Positions 41,541 to 49,505 of a stretch of DNA of 64,000 nt are shown here, piece after piece. The stretch is taken from positions 28,715 to 92,714 of the forward strand of contig CAJTUV010000011.1 in assembly GCA_910579515.1 (NCBI GenBank), written 5' to 3'. The notes below the pieces were generated by a model. It saw nothing but the letters and a program-made list of their open reading frames with translations. It made no database searches and had not been told where the DNA came from. The translations under genes and the position numbers were made by a program. Source of the DNA: an uncultured Hungatella sp. GTDB taxonomy: Bacteria > Bacillota > Clostridia > Lachnospirales > Lachnospiraceae. The number at the start of each line of letters is the position of its first letter. The first letter of the stretch is position 1.

Positions 41541-43373
41541 TTAAATACCCAATGAGAGCATCAGATAATATGCTCCGGAAAACGGGGGAAGGGAAAACTC
41601 TGCCTGTCCGCAATCCACTGGTATTTCCTGGGCTGGCAGAATCTCTGTCCCGCCGTAAATATCTCTGTTGCTGGATATCAGAAGTTTCAGTTTTTGGATG
41701 TCTGAAACAGCCAAGGTATAATGTTCTTGTGTCTCGTCAGAAAAGTTAAAAATAGCTAAAATCTTCTGGTCGCCCGCCTGCCGTTTAAAGGCATAAATGC
41801 AGCGTTCTTCCTGGTGGCAGTCCAGCCATTGAAACCCCTCTCTCTCATAATCCTTCTCAGACAGAGCCGGATATTCTTCATAAATCTGATTCAGATCTCT
41901 CATAAATCTGTGAAATGCATCATGATTGGGATACCGCAGAATATCCCAGTCCTGTTCCCGTTTTTCATCCCATTCCCTCAGTTGTCCAAACTCATTCCCC
42001 ATAAAATTCAGTTTTTTTCCAGGGTGAGCATACATGTACAGATATAACGCTCTGGCTTGTGGGAACTTTCCTTCATATCCACCGTTCATTTTCTGGAGAA
42101 TCGTGGCCTTACCATGAACACTTTCATCATGGGAAAACGGAAGCAGATAATTCTCCTGATAATAATACTGCATAGAAAAAGTCAGCTTATGATATCGTTC
42201 CCTGCGCTGTTGAGGAGACGATTGAAAATAAGACAAGGTATCATTCATCCATCCCATATCCCACTTATAGTCAAATCCCAGTCCACCCTCCAAAACAGGA
42301 GCGGTAATCTTGGGCCTGGCTGTGGAGTCCTCTGCAATCAGCATAGCAGAAGGATGACGCTTCTTCAGCCCTCGGTTCATGTCCTGTAAAAATTGAACCG
42401 CAGATTTATTCTCCCCTCTCGCCGGATTTCCCTGCCAATAGATCAAATTGCTGATAGCATCCATCCGAATGCCGTCAAAATGAAATTCTTCCAGCCAATA
42501 ATTGGCAGCGGACTGGAGAAAACTTCGGACCTCGCCTCTGGAGTGCATAAAATTGCAGCTTCCCCATTCGCTTCTTCCAACGTCATTATTAGGGTATTCA
42601 TACAAAGCCGTCCCATCATATCTCCACAAAGCATAATCATCCACAGCAAAGTGAACCGGCACAAAATCCATAATCACTCCGATATTTTCTTCATGGCATT
42701 GATTGACAAAATATTTTAAATCATCTGGCGTCCCATATCTGGATGTAGGGCTGAAAAAGTTACTGATCTGATACCCCCAGGAAGCATCGCTGGGGTGCTC
42801 GGACAAAGGCATTACTTCAATATAATGATAATGATTCTCTTTTAAATATGGAATCAGCCGTTCTCCTAACTGAGCGTAGGTATACCAATGCCACGCCAGG
42901 TCTTCTCCTTCCCCACGCTTCTCTTTATTTGTCTCCTGTCTGCACCTCCAGGATCCAGCATGAAGTTCGTAGATATTTAGGGGTTTATTCTTATGGTCAG
43001 AACGTTTTTTCATCCATTTGGAGTCTGTAAATGAAAACTTTTTCATATCCCATAGGATTGAGGCATTGTGTGGGCGCAGCTCCATAAAGTTTCCATAAGG
43101 GTCGCAGCGGTCCAGGCAACGACCGTTTTGATCATAAATCCGATATTTATACTTCATTCCCGGCTCTGCATTTTTTATGGCACACTCCCAGAAGTTTCCG
43201 TCATACGTCTTATGCATCGGTGTTTCTGTCCATTGGTTAAAATCCCCAATTACCATAATCGCCTTCGCATTAGGAGCAAATGTGCGAAAAATCGTCTCTT
43301 CCCCTTCTCTGTGGGCTCCAAGATAGTGATATGCCTGAAATTCATTTCCCCTATAAAATCCGTAAAAATCCAT
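41541..43373 (-). CDS. glgB: 1,4-alpha-glucan branching enzyme
   Basis: The 610-residue protein shows an N-terminal CBM48 domain (RTFAPNAKAIMVIGDFNQW) and a GH13 barrel with DFVPVHF, the nucleophile Asp in FHFDGIRMDAISN, the acid Glu in MLIAEDSTARP and the stabilising Asp in PFSHDESVHG. Those are the residues for breaking alpha-1,4 and forming alpha-1,6 bonds in glycogen. Length is usual. No other glycogen gene is near. ATG 43373 follows AGGAGGAGAAT. The gene diverges from the TetR regulator. Confidence 0.95.
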   Translation of the reverse strand: MDFYGFYRGNEFQAYHYLGAHREGEETIFRTFAPNAKAIMVIGDFNQWTETPMHKTYDGNFWECAIKNAEPGMKYKYRIYDQNGRCLDRCDPYGNFMELRPHNASILWDMKKFSFTDSKWMKKRSDHKNKPLNIYELHAGSWRCRQETNKEKRGEGEDLAWHWYTYAQLGERLIPYLKENHYHYIEVMPLSEHPSDASWGYQISNFFSPTSRYGTPDDLKYFVNQCHEENIGVIMDFVPVHFAVDDYALWRYDGTALYEYPNNDVGRSEWGSCNFMHSRGEVRSFLQSAANYWLEEFHFDGIRMDAISNLIYWQGNPARGENKSAVQFLQDMNRGLKKRHPSAMLIAEDSTARPKITAPVLEGGLGFDYKWDMGWMNDTLSYFQSSPQQRRERYHKLTFSMQYYYQENYLLPFSHDESVHGKATILQKMNGGYEGKFPQARALYLYMYAHPGKKLNFMGNEFGQLREWDEKREQDWDILRYPNHDAFHRFMRDLNQIYEEYPALSEKDYEREGFQWLDCHQEERCIYAFKRQAGDQKILAIFNFSDETQEHYTLAVSDIQKLKLLISSNRDIYGGTEILPAQEIPVDCGQAEFSLPPFSGAYYLMLSLGI

Positions 43374-43527
43374 ATTCTCCTCCTTCTATCCCGTCATTTT
43401 TCTGGACATCCGTTGTTTTTCCTACTATAATTGATTATATCGAAACCAGCTTTCTGGCACTATCATCAGTCTTGGAAAAAAGTAGGATAAACAACGAATA
43501 TGAAAAATTGTCGAGGGGAGAATGAGT

Positions 43528-44079
43528 ATGGATTTAAGAGTTGAAAAAACACGAAAAAGTATTATTAATGCCTTTATCGCTTTAAGAGCCAAAAAGCCAT
43601 TAGAAAAGATTACTATTAAAGAACTGTGTGAAAAGGCTATGATTAATAAATCTACCTTCTATTCCCATTACGCTGATATTTATGAGTTGTCAGAGGAGTT
43701 GGAAACCGAGGTGGTTATTTCCGTTATCCAGACTATCGACCACTCAGGTCTTCTGTTTGAAAATCCCGAAGCCTTTACTCGTGCCCTTTTTATGGCCTAT
43801 CAGTCTCAGGACAGCCTGATCCAGATCTTGTTTTCTGGCAATCGCAGCAGCCAGCTTATCTCCAAGGTAGAAAAAGGGGTAAAAGAGCTGGTATTTCGGG
43901 AGCATCCCGAATATCGCGAAGACATTGTTCGAAATGTTGGTCTTACTTACGCCATCTATGGCAGTTACTTTGCCTTTCAGGAAAACCGTCATTATGGCCA
44001 GGAACTGGTGGTCTCGATTTTAGGAAAATGCTCCCAGTATGCCGCCAGTTTCCTGCTCCTTAACGAAGATTTATCTTAA
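43528..44079 (+). CDS. TetR-family transcription regulator
   Basis: The 183-residue protein has an N-terminal TetR helix-turn-helix (KSIINAFIALRAKKPLEKIT followed by IKELCEKAMINKSTFYSHYADI) and a ligand domain with TM-free helices. ATG 43528 lies 8 bases after GAGGGGAG; an ATG two codons upstream is too close to that site. It diverges from glgB and ends in a 4-base overlap with ackA. Target genes and ligand are unknown; autoregulation and glgB control are possible. Confidence 0.88.
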   Translation: MDLRVEKTRKSIINAFIALRAKKPLEKITIKELCEKAMINKSTFYSHYADIYELSEELETEVVISVIQTIDHSGLLFENPEAFTRALFMAYQSQDSLIQILFSGNRSSQLISKVEKGVKELVFREHPEYREDIVRNVGLTYAIYGSYFAFQENRHYGQELVVSILGKCSQYAASFLLLNEDLS

Positions 44080-45278
44080 GCGCGCTCTCTGGCAATCGCG
44101 GCGGCCTCTCTGGCAATCTCCAGCTCTTCATTGGTTCGAATTACCAGGACGTTGACCTTGGAACTGGCTGTAGAAATTCTCACGGCTTCAGCCTGCTCCC
44201 GATTTTTCAGTTCGTCAATGGTGATTCCCAAAAATTCCAGATATCCGCAGATATCCTCTCGAATATCGGAATCATTTTCTCCTACCCCTGCTGTAAAAAC
44301 AATATTATCCACGCCATTCATAGCCGCTGCATAGCTTCCCACATATTTTGCCACTTTATAAGCGAATATCTCCCTGGCCAAAGAAGCTTTGTCATTATAC
44401 TTAATCTCGGCGTCCTTTAACTCCCTGAAATCACTGGAAAGGTTTTTGGAAATCCCGAGAACTCCTGATTCCTGATTCAATATCTTCATAATCTGGGGAA
44501 AGTCCAGGCTCTCTTTTTTTGCCAGAAATTCCAAGGCCCCAGGGTCCACATCTCCAGAGCGGGTTCCCATAACCAATCCCTCCAGAGGGGTAAATCCCAT
44601 AGAATTGTCAACTACTTTTCCAAATTTCACTGCACAGATGCTGGCCCCGTTTCCCAGATGGCAGACAATCGTTTTTACATGACGCGGGTCCTGCTTCATA
44701 AACTCAGCTGCACGCTGAGAGACATATTTATGACTGATGCCATGGAATCCGTAACGGCGAATCTTATATTTCTCGTAATATTGATAGGGAAGGCCATAGA
44801 GAAACGCCTTTGGTTCCATCGTCTGATTGAAAGCCGTATCAAACACGCCTACCATCAAAGTATCCGGCATCAATTTCTGACATGCCTCCACGCCGATTAA
44901 ATTTGCAGGATTATGCAGGGGCGCCAGGTCATTGCATTCTGTCATAGCTTGAATGACCTGGTCCGTGATGATCACAGAGCCGCTAAACTTCTCTCCGCCA
45001 TGAACCAGCCGATGCCCGATCACATTAATCTGGGAGAAGTCGGTTATTACTCCTTTTTCAGAATCCACCAGCATGTCCAACAAAGTATGAACCGCCTGGG
45101 TGTGATTTTCCATGAGAATCTCTTCCTTTATAGAGATTCCTTCCTTTGTTTTATAAGTAAACCTTCCGTCAATCCCAATTCTCTCACAGACTCCTTTTGC
45201 CAGAACCTGTTCAGATTCCGAATCAATGACCTGGAACTTTAACGAGGAGCTTCCGCTGTTTATCACTAAAATTTTCAT
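44076..45278 (-). CDS. ackA: Acetate kinase
   Basis: The 400-residue protein begins MKILVINSGSSSLKFQV, the first ASKHA motif, and contains GVFDTAFNQTM, RYGFHGISHKYVS and GNGASICAVKFGKVVDNSMGFTPLEG, all diagnostic for acetate kinase. It turns acetyl phosphate and ADP into acetate and ATP, the main fermentative ATP step. The partner gene pta is not beside it. It is 13 bases downstream of the RlmD-type gene on the same strand, probably as one transcript. Confidence 0.97.
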   Translation of the reverse strand: MKILVINSGSSSLKFQVIDSESEQVLAKGVCERIGIDGRFTYKTKEGISIKEEILMENHTQAVHTLLDMLVDSEKGVITDFSQINVIGHRLVHGGEKFSGSVIITDQVIQAMTECNDLAPLHNPANLIGVEACQKLMPDTLMVGVFDTAFNQTMEPKAFLYGLPYQYYEKYKIRRYGFHGISHKYVSQRAAEFMKQDPRHVKTIVCHLGNGASICAVKFGKVVDNSMGFTPLEGLVMGTRSGDVDPGALEFLAKKESLDFPQIMKILNQESGVLGISKNLSSDFRELKDAEIKYNDKASLAREIFAYKVAKYVGSYAAAMNGVDNIVFTAGVGENDSDIREDICGYLEFLGITIDELKNREQAEAVRISTASSKVNVLVIRTNEELEIAREAAAIARERA

Positions 45279-45291
45279 AAATTTTTCCGCC

Positions 45292-46668
45292 TTATTTCAA
45301 ATCTGAGATTAATAAAGTTACGCTTTCGATGTGTCCAGACCAAGCAAACATATCACAGCACCGCACTTTTTCAAGTTTAAATCCCCTGTCGCACAGATAC
45401 CTTAAATCTCTGGCCAGAGTAGCCGAATCACAGCTTACATAAACAACCTTTTTAGGCCCCATCTTCACAATGGTATCCAGGCACATCTGATCGCATCCTT
45501 TTCTTGGAGGGTCTACTACAATCACATCTGCGAAATATTTCCTTGCTTCATATTGCTCTGGCAGAACTTCTTCCGCCTTTCCCACAAAAAACTCCACATT
45601 ATAAAATCCGTTTAATCTGGCGTTTTCTCTGGCGTCTCGGATTGCCTCTGGAACAATCTCGACCCCATAAACCGCTTTTGCCTTTTGAGCCAAGAACAGA
45701 GAAATGGTGCCAATGCCACAATACAAATCCCATACCGTTTCCTTTCCTGCCAGACCGGCGTACTCAGATACAATCTGGTATAGTTTTTCGGTCTGAACTG
45801 GATTTACCTGGAAAAAAGACAGTGGGGAAATGTGATATTGTATCTCTCCAATATAATCCGTAATATAGCCTGGACCATATAGGTTTACAATTTCTTTTCC
45901 CATGATTACATTACTTTTCTCTCTGTTTATACTAAAGGAGATGCTGGTCATTCCCTCCACCGAACATAATGTTTCCGTCAGCGATTTTACCCCTGGCAGG
46001 TCTTTTCCGTTAATTACCAGACAGACCATCAATTCTCCTGTGCGAAACCCCTTTCGGATCAGAACGTGACGGACCAGCCCCCTGTGGGACTCCTCATCAT
46101 AAGGTTGTATCCGAAACTCTCTCATATAGGATTTAATTATTCTCAAAATCTTCTGATTTTCCTCAACCCCCAAAAGGCAGTCTTCTTGTGGGATAATGGT
46201 ATGGGTACGTCCTGCATAGAACCCTGTGACGATGCCGCCTTCTTTATCCAGTCCAAAAGGAAACTGGGCTTTATTTCGATACCTCCAGGGGTTTTCCATT
46301 CCTATGATTGGCTCAAACTCCAGTTCCTTTTCATCAAATCCGCCAATTCGAAGCAAATTTTGGCAGACCTTTCTCTCTTTAAATTTTAGCTGCTCTTCAT
46401 AGCTCATGGCCTGCAGCTGACAGCCGCCGCATTGCCTTGACACCGGACATGTGGGCTCTATTCGTTTCTCAGACGGCCGTATCACCTTCATCAATCTGGC
46501 AAATCCATAAGACTTTTTCGTTTTCATGGCCTTTGCCTCTACCACGTCTCCGATAACCGTGTCCTTGATAAACCAGGCATATCCTTCCTGTTTTCCAATG
46601 CCAGAACCATCCTCGCTCATGTCTTCAATTTCCACAATAAAACAATCATTCTTTTTGATGGTCATCAT
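45292..46668 (-). CDS. RlmD/TrmA-family 23S rRNA uracil-5-methyltransferase
   Basis: The 458-residue protein has an N-terminal TRAM domain (VEIEDMSEDGSGIGKQEGYAWF), an iron-sulfur cysteine group (CPVSRQCGGCQL), and a SAM domain with VWDLYCGIGTISLFLA, the DPPRKGC motif and the catalytic cysteine in VVYVSCDSATLARDL. This is the RumA/RlmD architecture that methylates U1939-type positions of 23S rRNA. Many Clostridia carry several copies, so the exact target base is open. ATG 46668 follows AAGGAAAAGTGA. Confidence 0.92.
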   Translation of the reverse strand: MMTIKKNDCFIVEIEDMSEDGSGIGKQEGYAWFIKDTVIGDVVEAKAMKTKKSYGFARLMKVIRPSEKRIEPTCPVSRQCGGCQLQAMSYEEQLKFKERKVCQNLLRIGGFDEKELEFEPIIGMENPWRYRNKAQFPFGLDKEGGIVTGFYAGRTHTIIPQEDCLLGVEENQKILRIIKSYMREFRIQPYDEESHRGLVRHVLIRKGFRTGELMVCLVINGKDLPGVKSLTETLCSVEGMTSISFSINREKSNVIMGKEIVNLYGPGYITDYIGEIQYHISPLSFFQVNPVQTEKLYQIVSEYAGLAGKETVWDLYCGIGTISLFLAQKAKAVYGVEIVPEAIRDARENARLNGFYNVEFFVGKAEEVLPEQYEARKYFADVIVVDPPRKGCDQMCLDTIVKMGPKKVVYVSCDSATLARDLRYLCDRGFKLEKVRCCDMFAWSGHIESVTLLISDLK

Positions 46669-46760
46669 TCACTTTTCCTTAAGATTTATTTCCAAAATTT
46701 TACACTTCTTTTATGATTTTTACAAACTCTATTCACAATTACCTGCTATGATATAACCAT

Positions 46761-46990
46761 GATATCGATAAGATATGATACGGTTTGAGGCCGGTAGCAA
46801 GATTGTCTTCCTGTCAAACCGTGACAATAAAATTGGGTCCGACAGCACCCTGCGCGCAACCGTTGTCGGGCTCGTCTAACAACAAGACGTGCATGGCACG
46901 CATTACATAGATTGATAAAACAAGCGATACCTCCTAATGAAAAAGGTTGCTGCAAGAATCGGACTTTCTGAATTTTGCGGCAGCCTTTTT
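46761..46990 (+). ncRNA. Candidate standalone structured RNA
   Basis: The 330-base gap between two minus-strand genes holds no convincing protein but four stems: CGGTTTGA/TCAAACCG (46781-46821), a 9-bp stem on GGTCCGACA/TGTCGGGCT (46836-46872), GTCT/AGAC, and CGTGC-ATG-GCACG (46888-46900). TATCG near 46763 can pair with CGATA near 46925 to close the whole, and a strong terminator follows. AT-rich sequence with TATGATATAAC just upstream could be the promoter. Plus-strand orientation is supported by promoter and terminator but not proven. I could not assign it to 6S, SRP, tmRNA or RNase P; a raiA-type or new motif is possible. Confidence 0.5.
46943..46990 (+). terminator. Terminator, probably bidirectional
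   Basis: GGTTGCTGCAA pairs with TTGCGGCAGCC over 11 bp (two G-U), with T-runs on both sides (TTTTT after, AAAAA before). On the plus strand it ends the candidate RNA; on the minus strand it ends yhaM, whose stop is 9 bases away. Confidence 0.85.
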
Positions 46991-46998
46991 CTGTTTTA

Positions 46999-47946
46999 TC
47001 AAGATTCCGTAGACTTTCTGATATTGGTTTCCAAAAGGCGGTTATAGCCTAACCATCCCTGGTTTTCGCCCGATTTCTGCAGCGCCTCGATCATCGTCTC
47101 CATTTTTGCATCTGTGTTATCCGCAAAGCTTAACGCTAACGCCTCTAAAAGCGCCGGCTTCTTTGGTGAACCATACTCCAGCTCCCCATGATGGGATAAA
47201 ATACAGTGAATCAGCTCCCGTTCCAGCTTTTCTGGAAATTTGGGAATATTTCGAATCCGTTCTGTGAGCATTCCAACCCCAATCACAATATGTCCAAGCA
47301 GCTGACCGCTGTCTGTATAATCATTCTCAGGAAGTACTGACAGTTCCTTCAGTTTACCAATATCATGGAACATTGCCGCTGTCAGCAATAAGTCTCGGTT
47401 AATGTTGGAATAATGTTTCGCAAAATAGTCGCACAGCTTTACCACGCTTAAGGTATGCTCCAGCAATCCCCCCACAAACCCGTGGTGAATGCTTTTGGCT
47501 GCACTATGAAACTGGAATTCTTTGGCAAATTGGGCATCTTCCAAAAAATAGCTGGCAGCCAGGCGATTTAAATACGGATTTTTCACAGACCGCACATACT
47601 CTGTCAATTCTCCATACATAAGGTCAATATCTTTTGTAGAAACTGGAAGATAATCTGCAGGCAGATATTCTCCTTCATCCGCTTTGCGGATCCGCCGGAT
47701 ATTGAGCTGATGATTTCCCTGGAACATAGTTACCTCTGCATCCACATAGACATAGTCCAATGCTTCAAAAGTTCCGACTCCCGGTGAGTTCAACTCCCAT
47801 ATTTTAGAGTCAATGGTTCCTGTCTTATCTTGAAGAACCAAATTCCCATAATCTTTCCCTGCCTTAGTCTGGGCAATCTGTTTGCTTTTGCACAAATAGA
47901 TTTCTGTGATTCTCATTCCTTCTCGCAGCCCATCAATATATCTCAT
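46999..47946 (-). CDS. yhaM: 3'-5' exoribonuclease YhaM
   Basis: The 315-residue product has an N-terminal OB-fold (LVLQDKTGTIDSKIWEL and HQLNIRRIRKADEGE) and an HD domain with HHGFVGGLLEHTLSV, MFHDIGKL and the distal ILSHHGELEYGSP, the YhaM layout, and almost exactly the size of the B. subtilis enzyme. It trims RNA and single-stranded DNA from the 3' end. I chose ATG 47946 (MRYIDGLREGMRITE) behind AGAGGAAT over an upstream open frame that overlaps the HtrA-like gene. Same strand as that gene. Confidence 0.92.
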   Translation of the reverse strand: MRYIDGLREGMRITEIYLCKSKQIAQTKAGKDYGNLVLQDKTGTIDSKIWELNSPGVGTFEALDYVYVDAEVTMFQGNHQLNIRRIRKADEGEYLPADYLPVSTKDIDLMYGELTEYVRSVKNPYLNRLAASYFLEDAQFAKEFQFHSAAKSIHHGFVGGLLEHTLSVVKLCDYFAKHYSNINRDLLLTAAMFHDIGKLKELSVLPENDYTDSGQLLGHIVIGVGMLTERIRNIPKFPEKLERELIHCILSHHGELEYGSPKKPALLEALALSFADNTDAKMETMIEALQKSGENQGWLGYNRLLETNIRKSTES

Positions 47947-48002
47947 ATTCCTCTCCCATCTTTGTTTCTCACCAGCGTATTCTACACACAGAGCCAGGTA
48001 TC

Positions 48003-49358
48003 TCACCTGGCTCCCACAGTTACCTGATACTCCAACTCTTTATATTCGTCAATTCCTTTTCTTTGAACCGTGATCGTAATTTCATCGTTTAAATTTAAGG
48101 AAGCAATCTCATTTTCATAATCCATAATTGTGATAATTGGTTTACTTCCCATCCGTACAATCACATCGCCATTTTGAATTCCTGCATTGTATGCAGGCCC
48201 GTCCAAAATACTGTCCGCCACATAGAGGCCCATGGGCAAACCGCTGGAGGTCATGGTTGCGCTTACTTCCTGTCCTTTAATCCCCAAATAGGGAATCGGA
48301 ACGCCGTTTGACATTCGCTCTAAGCTTGTCTTATAATCAGAAATCGCCATAACCGTAGTCAAATTTGTATTCTGTTCATTCTTATATTCATCGGTCACCC
48401 ATCCTACCACTTGTCCAGAAGTATTCAGTAAAAAGGTTCCCGCCTTTGCATTTCCTTTGATATCTGCAAATAGCAGCCTGGTGATACCATCCGCCACCTG
48501 AACATTTCGAAGTACATGGGAGATAAAACCATACGTGCTGGAATGGACCATTCCAGATGGAGCGCCCACGGCAACCACTAAATCGCCCTGCCTTACACCA
48601 TAAGAATTTCCCAGTTCCAATGCCGTTACATTTTTCCTTGTGCCTTCCCCTAACGTAAGAACATCCACGCTGACAACGGCCATGCCGGAAATCCTGTCGA
48701 CTTGCTTAATCGTCCCATCTGCTTCTGTATTGTCATTGAATCCCACCATAATAGAGTCTGCATTCTCCACTGCGCTTTCCGGCGTAAGAATCAAAAGCTC
48801 CTGACTGGTAGAGGCTATGACGATTCCTGCATATAACCCCGACACTTCTACCGGATTGTCAAACCAGTCTAACTCCTGTTTCACAGAATGAACCACCACA
48901 ATCCCGTTGTCCGCCGCTGTCACAACACTTTTTAGCGATGCGTACATCGAACTTAAATCATCCACCGTATATTCATACTTTTCGATTGCAGATTGAAGAA
49001 TATCCTCTAGTGGCTCTGTCTCCTGGGTTTCGCTTTCGGATTCTGAAGGTGAAGTCCCTTGTTGATCGTTCTCATTGACAGGGGTTTCGATTTGTGAGGA
49101 ATCAGAAGGCAGTAATTCCTCATCTGTAGGAATGGTAATCGGGATGCTCTCTGTTGTTTCTTCTGGCACAAGATACTTTTCCGCCAATGGTCTTGCTACG
49201 GCAAAACTGACTCCTGCTGCTGCTCCGCCTATAAGAGCAATCAGGGCATAGACGCAAATACGCCACACAACCTGCCTGCGCGTCATCGGCGGCCTGACTA
49301 CCTTTTCCCGTATAAACTGACGTTTTGGTTCTTGATCAGGACTATTCTCTACCGGCAT
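48003..49358 (-). CDS. HtrA/DegP-like membrane protein without catalytic triad
   Basis: The 451-residue protein has a basic cytosolic start, one membrane helix (about 33-55), a Ser/Glu/Thr-rich linker, a trypsin-like domain (about 150-340) and a PDZ domain (GLPMGLYVADSILDGPAYNAGIQNGDVIVRMG). The protease fold is recognisable from LLILTPESAVENADSIMVGF and ELGNSYGVRQGDLVVAVGAPSG, but His is replaced in LTPESAV (normally LTNNHV), Asp in ISGMAVV (SDIAL) and Ser in NAKAGTFLLN (GNSGGALLN). So it is a pseudoprotease, probably a wall-side scaffold or sensor that binds protein C-termini through its PDZ. ATG 49358 follows GGAGGGAACGGT. Confidence 0.85.
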   Translation of the reverse strand: MPVENSPDQEPKRQFIREKVVRPPMTRRQVVWRICVYALIALIGGAAAGVSFAVARPLAEKYLVPEETTESIPITIPTDEELLPSDSSQIETPVNENDQQGTSPSESESETQETEPLEDILQSAIEKYEYTVDDLSSMYASLKSVVTAADNGIVVVHSVKQELDWFDNPVEVSGLYAGIVIASTSQELLILTPESAVENADSIMVGFNDNTEADGTIKQVDRISGMAVVSVDVLTLGEGTRKNVTALELGNSYGVRQGDLVVAVGAPSGMVHSSTYGFISHVLRNVQVADGITRLLFADIKGNAKAGTFLLNTSGQVVGWVTDEYKNEQNTNLTTVMAISDYKTSLERMSNGVPIPYLGIKGQEVSATMTSSGLPMGLYVADSILDGPAYNAGIQNGDVIVRMGSKPIITIMDYENEIASLNLNDEITITVQRKGIDEYKELEYQVTVGAR

Positions 49359-49505
49359 ACCGTTCCCTCCTCTCAAAGACCTAGGTATATTATAGAATGA
49401 TAGTAAGATTTATGCAACAAAAAAGAAAATTTTGTGGTATACTATCTAAGTAGGTCTGTTACTGTTTCCATGTAAAACGAGTCTATCTAAGAGGAATGTA
49501 TTTAT

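Noticed and set aside
46746..46955. Minus-strand 69-codon frame in the yhaM gap
   Set aside because: Composition is not protein-like, and the region is full of stems typical of an RNA.
46761..46990. Assignment of the RNA candidate to 6S, SRP or tmRNA
   Set aside because: No long 6S-like hairpin, no SRP tetraloop motif and no tmRNA ends were found; left unassigned.
48003..49358. Active HtrA protease
   Set aside because: All three catalytic positions are substituted in otherwise alignable motifs.
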